Program-made: the position numbers and the translations under genes
Assembly (NCBI GenBank): GCA_020161815.1
Contig: JAIUOP010000001.1
Location: 310,001 to 374,000 of the forward strand
DNA length: 64,000 bases
Source: Actinomycetota bacterium
Lineage (GTDB): Bacteria; Actinomycetota; Actinomycetes; Actinomycetales; Dermatophilaceae
Direction of reading: 5' to 3'
Notes under the pieces: model-generated
Database searches by the model: none
What the model was told of the DNA's origin: nothing
Seen by the model: only the letters and a program-made list of their open reading frames with translations
Shown: positions 18,682 through 27,435 of the stretch, one piece after another
How the letters are laid out: every line of letters begins with the position of its first letter
How positions within the stretch are numbered: the first letter of the stretch is position 1

Positions 18682-20340
18682 TCAGTGCACGAGCACCGGG
18701 GTCACGTCGGCGTCGTCGTTGTCCTCGGCCAGGTGGCTGACCTCGATCTTCCGCGGCATGAACAGCGCCGGGATGAGCGTGAGGACGAGCAGGAAGGCCG
18801 CGACCCAGAAGGTGGCGCTGAAGGCCGTTGCCATCGCCTCGCGGACCGCGTTGAGCAGCGCCGCCTGGCCGGCGGCCATGTCGCCCGCGAACGGAGCCAG
18901 CACCTCGGCCACCTTCGGGAACTTCTGGAGCAGCGCCGGCATCTGCGTCGGGTCGGTGACCTTGCCGGCCGCCTCGCCGAAGCCCCGGGCCTGGGTGACG
19001 ATCTCCTGGTTCTTGATGCCCGTGGTGAGCACGACCGAGATGATCGCCACGCCGATCGAGGAACCGATCTGCTGGGTGATGTTGAGCAGGGTCGATCCAC
19101 GGGCGACCTCGTGACCGGTGAGCGCCCGCAGTGCGGAGGTCATCGTCGGCATCATGGTCCCGCCCATGCCCAGGCCCATGACGAAGAGGACCGGGAGGAT
19201 GTAGCCCCAGTAGGAGGTGTGCGCGTCGATCTGGGTCAGCGCGAACATGCCGCCGATGATGAGGACCAGGCCGAAGGGCACGATGCGTCCCACGGGGAAC
19301 TTGTCGGCCAGGGCGCCGGCGATCGGCATGGTGACCATCGCGCCGAGGCCCTGCGCCGCCATGAGCAGTCCGGCGTCGGTCGTCGACTCGCCGCGGACCT
19401 CCTGGAAGTAGGTCGGGACGATGAGCAGGCCACCGAAGAAGGCGAGCGCGAAGAGGAACATCGTGATCGCCGCGACGGTCAGGTTGCGGTGACGGAACAG
19501 GCGCAGGTCGAGCAGGGGGTGCGCCGGCCGGAAGCTGTAGACCACGAAGGCGATGATCATGAGCAGGCCGATCGTGGCCGGCACGGCAACCTTGGTCGCG
19601 AAGAAGGTGCCCTCGCCGGGGATCGAGGAGACGCCGTAGAGGAAGGCCGCCAGACCGGGGGAGAGCAGGAGCATGCCGACCCAGTCGAAGGTCTCCGACG
19701 GGTGCGGCCGGTCCTTGGGCAGGGCCCACGCGGCATACGCGAGGGCGATCACGCCGATCGGCAGGTTGATGAGGAAGATCCAGTGCCAGCTGTGGTGCTC
19801 GATGAGCCAGCCGCCCAGGATCGGGCCGCCGATCGGGCCGAGCAGCATCGGGATGCCGAGGATGGCCATGAGGCGGCCCATCCGCTTCGGGCCGGCGGCC
19901 TTGGTCATGATCGTCATGCCGAGCGGCATGAGCATGCCGCCACCGAGGCCCTGGAGCGCGCGGAAGCCGATCAGCTGGCCGACCGAGCCGGCCACCGCGC
20001 AGAGCACCGAGCCGGCGACGAAGAGCGTGAGGGCGAGCATGTAGAGCCGCTTGGTGCCGAAGCGGTCGGCGGCCCAGCCGGTGAGCGGGATGACCGTGGC
20101 CAGGGACAGGGTGTAGGCCGTGACCGTCCACGCCACGGTGGAGTAGGCGAGCGGCTCGTTCGGGTTGCTGGCGAAGACCTGCTGGAAGGTCGGCAGGGCG
20201 ACGTTGACGACGGTGATGTCGAGGATCGACATGATCGCGCCGAGGACGACGACGCCGGCGACCTTGAGGACGGCGCCGTCGATTCTGTCGGGGTATTCGG
20301 GGAGAGTGGCGGGCGCGTCGGTGGGCGCGGCAGCGGACAT
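18682..20340 (-). CDS. DHA2 family MFS efflux transporter (EmrB/QacA type)
   Basis: 552 residues, ~14 membrane helices, proton-driven drug exporter type. Hallmarks: LDITVVNVALPTFQ in helix 1, GWAADRFGTKRLYMLAL (motif A), RALQGLGGGMLMPLG (motif C neighbourhood) and GPIGGPILGGWL. Substrate unknown. Divergent from guaB3 with 239 bases between; no regulator gene adjoins it. A TAGGAC box 6 bases before the ATG suggests a leaderless message. Confidence 0.88.
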   Translation of the reverse strand: MSAAAPTDAPATLPEYPDRIDGAVLKVAGVVVLGAIMSILDITVVNVALPTFQQVFASNPNEPLAYSTVAWTVTAYTLSLATVIPLTGWAADRFGTKRLYMLALTLFVAGSVLCAVAGSVGQLIGFRALQGLGGGMLMPLGMTIMTKAAGPKRMGRLMAILGIPMLLGPIGGPILGGWLIEHHSWHWIFLINLPIGVIALAYAAWALPKDRPHPSETFDWVGMLLLSPGLAAFLYGVSSIPGEGTFFATKVAVPATIGLLMIIAFVVYSFRPAHPLLDLRLFRHRNLTVAAITMFLFALAFFGGLLIVPTYFQEVRGESTTDAGLLMAAQGLGAMVTMPIAGALADKFPVGRIVPFGLVLIIGGMFALTQIDAHTSYWGYILPVLFVMGLGMGGTMMPTMTSALRALTGHEVARGSTLLNITQQIGSSIGVAIISVVLTTGIKNQEIVTQARGFGEAAGKVTDPTQMPALLQKFPKVAEVLAPFAGDMAAGQAALLNAVREAMATAFSATFWVAAFLLVLTLIPALFMPRKIEVSHLAEDNDDADVTPVLVH

Positions 20341-20346
20341 GCGGGG

Positions 20347-20352
20347 GTCCTA
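20347..20352 (-). promoter_or_regulatory. -10 box of the DHA2 transporter gene
   Basis: TAGGAC on the minus strand, 6 bases before the ATG at 20340. Confidence 0.45.
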
Positions 20353-20567
20353 GCGGTGAGGAGGGGGACGGGGCCGGTGCTGGGGTGGTGCGGTGTGCGC
20401 CGGGCAGCAGGTCGCGTCGTCGCGGCGGGCTCCGTGGGTGAGGCCGACCTCACCAACGACCAAGTATGCCGGTTGGTTGCGCTCTGCAACAAATCGACGC
20501 TTGGGAGGGGGCTCGGGGCCCGGGAGCTCACCGGGGCAGGGGCGGGGAGGGTGCCACGGCATACCGA

Positions 20568-20573
20568 TAGCCT
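20568..20573 (+). promoter_or_regulatory. -10 box of guaB3
   Basis: TAGCCT ends 6 bases before the GTG at 20580, indicating a leaderless transcript. Confidence 0.55.
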
Positions 20574-20579
20574 TGCGCG

Positions 20580-21701
20580 GTGACGGAAATCGAGATCGGA
20601 CGCGGAAAGCGCGGCCGCCGCGCCTACTCCTTCGACGACATCGCGATCGTGCCCTCGCGGCGCACGCGCGACCCCGAGGAGGTGTCGGCGAGCTGGCAGA
20701 TCGATGCCTACCACTTCGACCTGCCGGTCATCGCCGCCCCGATGGACTCGGTCATGTCGCCGGCGACGGCCATCGCGTTCGGTCGGCTCGGCGGGCTGCC
20801 CGTGCTCGACCTCGAGGGATTGTGGACGCGGTATGCCGACCCCGAGGCGCTGCTGCGTGAGATCGCCGAGCTCCCCCCCGAGAGGGCCACCGCGCGAATG
20901 CAGGAGATCTATCGCGCCGACATCCAGCCCGAGCTGGTCGTGGAGCGGCTGCGTGAGATCCGAGCCGCAGGCATCACCGTCGCCGGGGCCCTCTCACCGC
21001 AGCGCACGCAGCAGTTCTGGAAGACGGTGGTGGACGCCGGCGTCGACCTGTTCGTCATCCGTGGCACGACCGTCTCGGCCGAGCACGTCTCCGGCCAGAC
21101 CGAGCCGCTGAACCTCAAGCGCTTCATCTACGAGCTCGACGTGCCGGTCATCGTCGGCGGCGTCGCGAGCTACACCCCCGCGCTTCACCTCATGCGCACG
21201 GGGGCCGCGGGCGTGCTCGTCGGTTTCGGCGGGGGCGCGGCGCACACGACGCGGCGCACCCTGGGCATCCACGCCCCGATCGCCTCGGCGATCGCCGACG
21301 TGGCGGCGGCTCGGCGTGACTACCTCGACGAGTCCGGCGGGCGTTATGTCCACGTCATTGCCGACGGCGGGGTCGGCACGAGCGGCGACATCGTCAAGGC
21401 GGTCGCCTGCGGCGCCGACGCGGTGATGCTCGGGGCTGCGCTGGCCCGGGCAGCCGAGGCGCCGGGACGCGGGTTCCACTGGGGCCCGGAAGCCCACCAC
21501 TCCACGCTGCCGCGCGGTGAACGGGTCGAGGTGGGGACGGTCGGGAGCCTGGAGGAGATCCTTTTCGGCCCGAGCCGGACCGCCGATGGCACGACCAACC
21601 TGGTCGGCGCCCTCAAGCGGGCCATGGCCACGACCGGCTACCTCGACGTCAAGGAGTTCCAGCGGGTCGAGGTCATCGTTGCCCCGCACCAGCGCTCCTG
21701 A
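20580..21701 (+). CDS. guaB3: GuaB3 family IMP dehydrogenase-related protein
   Basis: 373 residues, an IMPDH-like barrel without CBS domains. Shared parts: FDDIAIVPSRRT, APMDSVMSPATA, IADGGVGTSGDIVKA. In the catalytic loop the IMPDH string GPGSICTTR corresponds to GGGAAHTTR, so the Cys nucleophile is replaced (aligned residue His or Ala). It may therefore not be a normal IMP dehydrogenase. Actinobacteria keep this paralogue beside guaB; the true role is unsettled. Start GTG at 20580, leaderless. Followed by a 29-bp perfect inverted repeat. Confidence 0.93.
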   Translation: MTEIEIGRGKRGRRAYSFDDIAIVPSRRTRDPEEVSASWQIDAYHFDLPVIAAPMDSVMSPATAIAFGRLGGLPVLDLEGLWTRYADPEALLREIAELPPERATARMQEIYRADIQPELVVERLREIRAAGITVAGALSPQRTQQFWKTVVDAGVDLFVIRGTTVSAEHVSGQTEPLNLKRFIYELDVPVIVGGVASYTPALHLMRTGAAGVLVGFGGGAAHTTRRTLGIHAPIASAIADVAAARRDYLDESGGRYVHVIADGGVGTSGDIVKAVACGADAVMLGAALARAAEAPGRGFHWGPEAHHSTLPRGERVEVGTVGSLEEILFGPSRTADGTTNLVGALKRAMATTGYLDVKEFQRVEVIVAPHQRS

Positions 21702-21710
21702 GCCGGAGAC

Positions 21711-21777
21711 ACAGTCGAAAGTAGACGAGGAGCCGCCCCAGAACATCGGGGGCGGCTCCTCGTCTACTTTCGACTGT
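21711..21777. repeat. Inverted repeat HP4 (GTCGA family), 29-bp perfect stem
   Basis: Arms 21711-21739 and 21749-21777 pair over 29 bp without mismatch around a 9-base loop (AGAACATCG). The outer 17 bp, CAGTCGAAAGTAGACGA, match HP3 exactly. It lies between convergent guaB3 and tpx and could end both transcripts; there is no T-tract. Confidence 0.97.
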
Positions 21778-21811
21778 CCGGGAGCGGCGGGGTGGGCCGG
21801 GGGTGGGAGCC

Positions 21812-22303
21812 TCAGGAGAGGGCGGAGACGGCCGCGTCGTAGTCGGGCTCCTGGACGATGTCCGGCACGAGCTCAGTGTGCAGCACCGACCCGTCGCGGT
21901 CGAGCACGACGACCGAGCGCGCGAGCAGGCCGTGCAGCGGGCCGTCGGTCATCGTCACGCCGTAGTCGTCACCGAAGTCCGACCGGAAGGTCGAGGCGGC
22001 CGTGACGTTCTCGATGCCCTCGGCGCCACAGAAGCGGCCCAGCGCGAACGGCAGGTCGGCGCTCACGCACACGACGCTGGTGTCGTCGAGGCCGGCCGCG
22101 AGCTCGTTGAACTTGCGCACGCTCGCCGCGCACACGCCGGTGTCGATGCTCGGGAAGATGTTGAGCACCACCCGGCGGCCGTCGGGCCGCACGACCTCGC
22201 CGAGGTCGGCGCCGGTGAGGGCGTAGTCCGGGGCGGCCGCGCCGACGGCGGGCAGCTCACCAGAGGTCTGGACGGGGGTTCCCTTGAATGCAGTGGTCGC
22301 CAT
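21812..22303 (-). CDS. tpx: Thiol peroxidase (Tpx-type peroxiredoxin)
   Basis: 163 residues. Reduces hydrogen and organic peroxides using thioredoxin. [17 protein letters not shown] (~55-71) carries the peroxidatic Cys with the preceding Thr, and [11 protein letters not shown] (~88-98) the resolving Cys, the two-Cys pattern of Tpx. Starts [14 protein letters not shown], typical of the family. Divergent from the aldehyde dehydrogenase gene. Confidence 0.96.
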   Translation of the reverse strand: MATTAFKGTPVQTSGELPAVGAAAPDYALTGADLGEVVRPDGRRVVLNIFPSIDTGVCAASVRKFNELAAGLDDTSVVCVSADLPFALGRFCGAEGIENVTAASTFRSDFGDDYGVTMTDGPLHGLLARSVVVLDRDGSVLHTELVPDIVQEPDYDAAVSALS

Positions 22304-22363
22304 GGAGCCAGTCAAGCACGGCCGGGTGTGATCTGGCCCCTGTCGGTCTCGCCCCTCGGTCCC

Positions 22364-22369
22364 TACTCT
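22364..22369 (+). promoter_or_regulatory. -10 box of the gabD2 operon
   Basis: TACTCT ends 6 bases before the GTG at 22376, indicating a leaderless transcript. Confidence 0.55.
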
Positions 22370-22375
22370 GGAGTA

Positions 22376-23965
22376 GTGACCGACACCGTGGCTGACCCCG
22401 AGCTCGACCCCACCGCGACCTACGCGGTCGACGTCAGCGAGGTCCGGCGCCTCGCCCGGCTGGTGATGGCCCGCCCCTCGGCCGAGGAACTGGTCGTCCA
22501 CACCCCCCTCACCGGTGCGCCGATCGCGCGCTGGCCGATCTCCACTGCGGAGGACGTCGAGACCGCGATCACTCGCGCCCGCGCGGCCCAGCGGGCCTGG
22601 GGGCGTGCCCCGGTGGCGGCCCGCGCGCGGATCATGCTGCGCTTCCACGACCTGCTGCTCGCCCAGCAGGGCTGGCTCCTCGATGCGATCCAGCTCGAGT
22701 CCGGCAAGGCCCGGCGGCACGCCTTCGAGGAGATCGCGGAGACGGCCGCCTGCGCCCGCCACTATGCCCGCGCCAGCGCCGGCTACCTCCGCCCCCGACG
22801 CCATCTCGGCGTGCTCCCGCTGCTCACCCAGCCGGTCGAGATCCGCCACCCCAAGGGCGTCGTCGGCCTTGTCTCGCCGTGGAACTACCCGCTCTCGCTC
22901 TCCATCTCCGACGCCATCCCCGCCCTCATGGCCGGCAACGCGGTCGTGCTCCGTCCCGACGTCCAGGCGACCCTCACCGCGCTGCGCGGCGCCGAGCTCC
23001 TGTGTGCCGCGGGGTTGCCCGAGGGGGTCCTGCAGGTCGTCGTGGGGCCGGGTCCGACGACGGGTCAGGCGGTCGTCGATCGGGCGGACTACATCAGCTA
23101 CACCGGCTCGACCGCGACCGGCCGGCGGGTGGCGGTCGCCGCGGCCGAGCGGCTCGTCGGTGCCAGCCTCGAGCTCGGGGGCAAGAACGCGCTGTATGTC
23201 GCGGCCGACGCCAACCTCCGCCGTGCCGTCGAGGGTGCCGTCCGCTCCTGCTTCTCCTCGGCCGGCCAGCTCTGCATCTCCACCGAACGCGTCATCGTCC
23301 ACCGCGACATCGCCGACGCCTTCCTCCCGCGCTTCGTCGAGGCGGTCAAGGCCATGACACTCGGCACCGGCCTGCACTACGGCATCGACATGGGCTCGCT
23401 CGTCGGCCCGCGCCAGCTCGAGACCGTCACCCGCCACGTCGAGGACGCCGTCGCCAAGGGCGCGCGCGTGCTCACCGGTGGCCGGGCGCGACCCGACATC
23501 GGCCCCTACGTCTTCGAGCCGACCGTCCTCGCCGATGTCACCAGCGAGATGGCCTGCCGGGACGAGGAGACCTTCGGACCGGTCGTCGCGGTCTACGTCG
23601 TCGACTCCGACGAGGCCGCGATCGCCCTGGCCAATGACACCGAGTACGGCCTCAACGCCTCGGTCTGGACCCGCGACACCCGCCGTGGCCGCGACATCGC
23701 CCGACGCATCCACACCGGCACGGTCAACGTCAACGAGGGCTACGGCCCGGCCTACGCCTCGATCGGCGCACCGATGGGCGGGATGAAGCAGTCCGGCCTC
23801 GGCCGGCGCCACGGACGCGACGGCATCCTGAAGTTCACCGAGCCGCAGACCGTGGCGGTCCAGCACGTCATGGGCCTGGGCGGGGTGCCCGGGGTCAGCG
23901 ACGAGCGCTTCGCCCAGGGCATGACCCTCGGACTGCGCGCCCTCAAGGGGATGGGCCTGCGATGA
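22376..23965 (+). CDS. gabD2: Succinic semialdehyde dehydrogenase (GabD2 type)
   Basis: 529-residue aldehyde dehydrogenase, converting succinate semialdehyde to succinate with NAD(P)+. Motifs in order: [17 protein letters not shown] (cofactor loop), [11 protein letters not shown] with the general-base Glu, [12 protein letters not shown] with the nucleophile Cys, DEETFGPV, then [17 protein letters not shown]. The GQLC form of the Cys motif and its length fit the actinobacterial succinate-semialdehyde type. GTG start, leaderless; the next gene starts inside its stop (ATGA), so the two work together or at least are co-expressed. Confidence 0.9.
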   Translation: MTDTVADPELDPTATYAVDVSEVRRLARLVMARPSAEELVVHTPLTGAPIARWPISTAEDVETAITRARAAQRAWGRAPVAARARIMLRFHDLLLAQQGWLLDAIQLESGKARRHAFEEIAETAACARHYARASAGYLRPRRHLGVLPLLTQPVEIRHPKGVVGLVSPWNYPLSLSISDAIPALMAGNAVVLRPDVQATLTALRGAELLCAAGLPEGVLQVVVGPGPTTGQAVVDRADYISYTGSTATGRRVAVAAAERLVGASLELGGKNALYVAADANLRRAVEGAVRSCFSSAGQLCISTERVIVHRDIADAFLPRFVEAVKAMTLGTGLHYGIDMGSLVGPRQLETVTRHVEDAVAKGARVLTGGRARPDIGPYVFEPTVLADVTSEMACRDEETFGPVVAVYVVDSDEAAIALANDTEYGLNASVWTRDTRRGRDIARRIHTGTVNVNEGYGPAYASIGAPMGGMKQSGLGRRHGRDGILKFTEPQTVAVQHVMGLGGVPGVSDERFAQGMTLGLRALKGMGLR

Positions 23966-25659
23966 GCACCGCCGAGTCACCGTCCGCCGTCCGCGACGAC
24001 GTCCACCCGGCCGATGCCGCCGAGGTCGACGTCGACGTCCTCGTCATCGGGTCGGGTTTCGGTGGCGCCGTCACCGCGCTTCGCCTCGCCGAGAAGGGGT
24101 ATGCCGTGCTCGTCCTCGAGGCGGGGCGCCGCTTCGCCGACGCGGACTTCGCCAAGACCTCCTGGGACGTGAAGAACTACCTGTGGGCGCCGCAGCTCGG
24201 CTGCTACGGCGTCCAGCGGATCCACCGACTCCCGGACGTGATGATCCTCGCCGGAGCCGGTGTGGGCGGGGGCAGCCTCAACTACGCCAACACCCTCTAT
24301 CGGCCGCTGGCTCCGTTCTACCGTGACCCCCAGTGGCGCGACCTCGCCGACTGGGAGGCCGAGCTCGCCCCGCACTACGACACGGCGACGCGCATGCTCG
24401 GGGTGGTGCAGGAGAACCCCTGCGAGGGCGTCGTCGAGCAGGTCATGCGCGAGGCGGCCGAGGAGATGGGCGTCGGCCACACCTTCCGCAAGACGCCCGT
24501 CGGTGTCTTCCTGGGTCAGCCCGGTGTGACGGTGCCCGATCCCTACTTCGGGGGTGAAGGCCCGGACCGCACCGGCTGCACCATGTGCGGCAACTGCATG
24601 GTCGGCTGCCGCGTCGGCGCCAAGAACACCCTCGTCAAGAACTACCTCGCCCTCGCCGAGCGGCTCGGCGTCCACATCGAGCCGCTGCGCACGGTCACCC
24701 ACCTCGCCGAGATCCCCGGCACCCGCGGGAGTGACGGGCGCGCGGCATACCGAGTCCGTCACGAGGCGACCGACGCCCGCGGGGCGGCCGGCGCCAGGGT
24801 GACCCGGGCGCGGCATGTCGTCGTCGCAGCGGGCACCTGGGGCACGCAGTCCCTCCTCCACGCGATGAAGGAGACCGGTGACCTGCCGCACCTGTCGGAC
24901 CGGCTGGGGCACCTCACGCGGACCAACTCCGAGGCCCTGCTCGGGGCCCAGACCGAGCGCCCGCCCCGCGATGTCGACCTCACCGAGGGGCTGGCGATCA
25001 CCTCCTCGTTCCATCCCGACGAGCACACGCACATCGAGAACGTGCGCTACGGGCGGGGATCGGATGCGATGGGGCTGCTCTCGACCCTGCTCGTGCCCGG
25101 GGACACGGGGCGGCCGCGGCCGCTGGAGTTCCTGCGCCAGATCGTGAAGAACCCCGAGGCCGCTCGGCGCAGCTTCCCGATGGTGCGACGCTGGAGCGAG
25201 CGGATCGTCATCGGGCTGGTCATGCAGCCGCACGACAACTCGCTGCGGGTTTTCCGCAAGCGGGGGCGCCTGACCTCGGTGCAGGGGCATGGCGAGCCGA
25301 ACCCGAGCTACATCGAGTCCGGGCACCGCGCGATGAAGGTCATCGCGGACCGGCTGGCGAAGGCGACAGGGGAGTACACCGTGGCCGGCGGCTCCTGGGG
25401 TGAGGTCTTCGACGTGCCGATGACGGCGCACTTCCTCGGCGGTGCCGTGATCGGGGCCGATGCCTCGACCGGTGTGGTCGACCAGTGGCATCGCGTCTTC
25501 GGGCACCCGGGCATCAGCATCACCGACGGCTCGACGATCTCGGCGAACCTCGGGGTCAACCCCAGCCTCACGATCACGGCGCAGGCCGAGCGGGCGATGT
25601 CCTTCTGGCCGCGCAAGGGCGAGCCGGACCGCCGTCCGGTGCCCGCGTCAGGAGTCTGA
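23962..25659 (+). CDS. GMC-type FAD oxidoreductase (ChoD/cholesterol-oxidase-like)
   Basis: 565 residues. FAD-binding [18 protein letters not shown] near residue 33, [15 protein letters not shown] (~95-109), and a Cys-rich stretch [11 protein letters not shown] before [13 protein letters not shown] (~210-230), typical of the ChoD-like subgroup. The C-terminus has AHFLGG and [20 protein letters not shown]. In M. tuberculosis choD (Rv3409c) sits beside guaB3 as here, which supports this family rather than choline or glucose oxidases. Whether it oxidises sterols is unproven. The substrate may be an alcohol feeding the co-transcribed aldehyde dehydrogenase. The end overlaps the ABC gene by 12 bases. 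Confidence 0.85.
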   Translation: MSTAESPSAVRDDVHPADAAEVDVDVLVIGSGFGGAVTALRLAEKGYAVLVLEAGRRFADADFAKTSWDVKNYLWAPQLGCYGVQRIHRLPDVMILAGAGVGGGSLNYANTLYRPLAPFYRDPQWRDLADWEAELAPHYDTATRMLGVVQENPCEGVVEQVMREAAEEMGVGHTFRKTPVGVFLGQPGVTVPDPYFGGEGPDRTGCTMCGNCMVGCRVGAKNTLVKNYLALAERLGVHIEPLRTVTHLAEIPGTRGSDGRAAYRVRHEATDARGAAGARVTRARHVVVAAGTWGTQSLLHAMKETGDLPHLSDRLGHLTRTNSEALLGAQTERPPRDVDLTEGLAITSSFHPDEHTHIENVRYGRGSDAMGLLSTLLVPGDTGRPRPLEFLRQIVKNPEAARRSFPMVRRWSERIVIGLVMQPHDNSLRVFRKRGRLTSVQGHGEPNPSYIESGHRAMKVIADRLAKATGEYTVAGGSWGEVFDVPMTAHFLGGAVIGADASTGVVDQWHRVFGHPGISITDGSTISANLGVNPSLTITAQAERAMSFWPRKGEPDRRPVPASGV

Positions 25660-27435
25660 CGCGGCTCGACCGTGCCAGGAGTGCCACAGCGCGGCATACG
25701 GGCCGTCGGCGGCGATCAGCTCCTCGTGCGAACCGAGCTCGGTGATCCGCCCGTCCTCCATGACGCACACCCGGTCAGCATCGTGGGCGGTGTGGAGTCG
25801 GTGCGCGATGGCGACGACGGTGCGGCCCTCGACGACGGCGGCCAGCGAACGCTCGAGGTGCCGCGCCGCGCGCGGATCCAGCAGCGAGGTGGCCTCGTCG
25901 AGGACGAGGGTGTGCGGATCGGCGAGCACGAGCCGGGCGAGGGCGAGCTGCTGGGCCTGGGGTTCGGACAGGGTGTGCGCCCCCGAGCCGATCGGGGTGT
26001 CCAGTCCCAGGGGCAGGGCGAGGACCCAGGCGTCGGCGTCGACGGCGGCGAGCGCCGTGAGCAGCTCGGCGTCGCTCGCCTCCGGGCGCGGCAGGCGCAG
26101 GTTGTCCGCGACGGTCCCGACGAAGACGTAGTGCTCCTGAGTGACCAGGGCGACCTCGCCGCGCAGGGTCGGCAGATCAAGGTCGACCAAAGGCACTGAG
26201 CCGCAACGGATCTCGCCGGTGCGTGGCCCGTCGATCCCGGCCATGAGCCGGCCGAGGGTGGACTTGCCGGCACCCGACGGTCCGACGATGGCCAGGCGCT
26301 CGCCGGGGCGGAGGGTCAGGCTCACGCCGTGGAGCACGTCGTGCCCGGTGCGATAGGCGTAGCTGACCTTGTCGACGGTCAGGTCGGTGCCCTCCGGGCG
26401 AGCGCCGGTGGGGACGCGGTCCGGCGGGACCTCGGCCACCCCGAGGAGCCGCGCGTAGCCGGTGGCGGCCACCTGGATCTCGTCCAGCCACCCGACGACC
26501 TCGCCGATCGGGTCGGTGAGGCGCTCGGCATACAGGGTCACGGCGACGGCCGCACCCAGGGTGACCGTGCCCTGGATCGAGAGCCAACCGGCCCACAGGG
26601 CCGTCACCGCGATGAGGGACCCGAAGGCGATGTCGACCCACGGGAAGAAGCGCAGCCGGAAGCGCAGGGTCCAGTGCTCGGCTCGCTCGGCCTCGCCGAG
26701 GGCGTCGCGGTGGGCGGCCTCGCGTCGACCCGACCGGCCGAGGGCGTCGATGGTCACGAGTCCGTGCACCGTCTCTGCGGCGACGCCGGCGACCCGGGCA
26801 TAGGTGGCTCGCTCCCAGCGATAGCCGGGCAGCGCGCGCCGCAGGTAGACGCGCACCGGGTTCCACAGCACCACCGGCGCGACGAGGTAGGCGAGCACGG
26901 CCAGCGGAGCGGTGACCAGCGCGGCGACGACGGTGACGAGGATCGTGGTGGCGGCGACGATGAGGTTCGGGATGCCCTGTCGCACAACGAAGGCCAGCGC
27001 GTCGACATCGCCGGTCGTGCGCGCCACGAGGTCTCCGGTGCCGGCGCGCTCCACCACCGACAGGGGCAGCCGCACCGTGCTCGCCACGAAGTCCTCGCGG
27101 ATCCGCGCGAACACCTCCTCGGCCAGCACGAAGGCTGCCCGCCGCGCGAACCACGTGAGCGCCGTCTGCGCGACCAGGCCCGTGGCCAGCACGAGGACGA
27201 GGGTGTTGACCCGCTCGACCCGCCGCGCGTGCGTGATCTCCTCGACGAGCTGGCCGATGACCCAGGGCGCCGTGAGGGCCGCGAGCGCTGCGGCGGCGTG
27301 CCAGAGCACGACACGGGTCAGGGCCGACCGGTGCGCGCGGATCAACGCGGCGGCGTGGGCGCGCACCGTGGCCAGGGACGCGACAGGGAGGCGTCGGGAC
27401 GTGAAGTCCTGGCGCAGCTCGGCGGGTTCCTTCAC
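25648..27435 (-). CDS. ABC exporter half-transporter, catalytic-Walker subunit
   Basis: 595 residues: six-helix membrane domain (~1-320), then ATPase. Walker A GPSGAGKST (~385-393), Q-loop in LVTQEH, Walker B TLVLDEAT and switch IAHRLHTA are intact, but the signature reads LSEPQ instead of LSGGQ. The partner gene downstream in this pair has the opposite faults, so the two should form a heterodimer with one working ATP site built from this Walker A/B and the partner's signature. Its ATG overlaps the partner's stop (ATGA). Exported compound unknown; no regulator adjoins. Confidence 0.92.
   Translation of the reverse strand: MKEPAELRQDFTSRRLPVASLATVRAHAAALIRAHRSALTRVVLWHAAAALAALTAPWVIGQLVEEITHARRVERVNTLVLVLATGLVAQTALTWFARRAAFVLAEEVFARIREDFVASTVRLPLSVVERAGTGDLVARTTGDVDALAFVVRQGIPNLIVAATTILVTVVAALVTAPLAVLAYLVAPVVLWNPVRVYLRRALPGYRWERATYARVAGVAAETVHGLVTIDALGRSGRREAAHRDALGEAERAEHWTLRFRLRFFPWVDIAFGSLIAVTALWAGWLSIQGTVTLGAAVAVTLYAERLTDPIGEVVGWLDEIQVAATGYARLLGVAEVPPDRVPTGARPEGTDLTVDKVSYAYRTGHDVLHGVSLTLRPGERLAIVGPSGAGKSTLGRLMAGIDGPRTGEIRCGSVPLVDLDLPTLRGEVALVTQEHYVFVGTVADNLRLPRPEASDAELLTALAAVDADAWVLALPLGLDTPIGSGAHTLSEPQAQQLALARLVLADPHTLVLDEATSLLDPRAARHLERSLAAVVEGRTVVAIAHRLHTAHDADRVCVMEDGRITELGSHEELIAADGPYAALWHSWHGRAASDS

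Larger units (their letters stand above)
20341..20579. other. Divergent regulatory region, DHA2 transporter / guaB3
   Basis: 239 bases without a gene. The centre (20445-20500) is AT-richer and holds short inverted repeats: GTTGC-GCTCT-GCAAC (20476-20490) and an ACCAAC/GTTGGT pair around it, a plausible site for a repressor of the transporter. Two CGGCATAC octamers lie here in opposite orientation. Confidence 0.4.

Noticed and set aside
21812..23980. Very long frame across tpx and antisense to gabD2
   Set aside because: Only the tpx part (from ATG 22303) resembles a protein. The upstream extension is the mirror of the aldehyde dehydrogenase gene.
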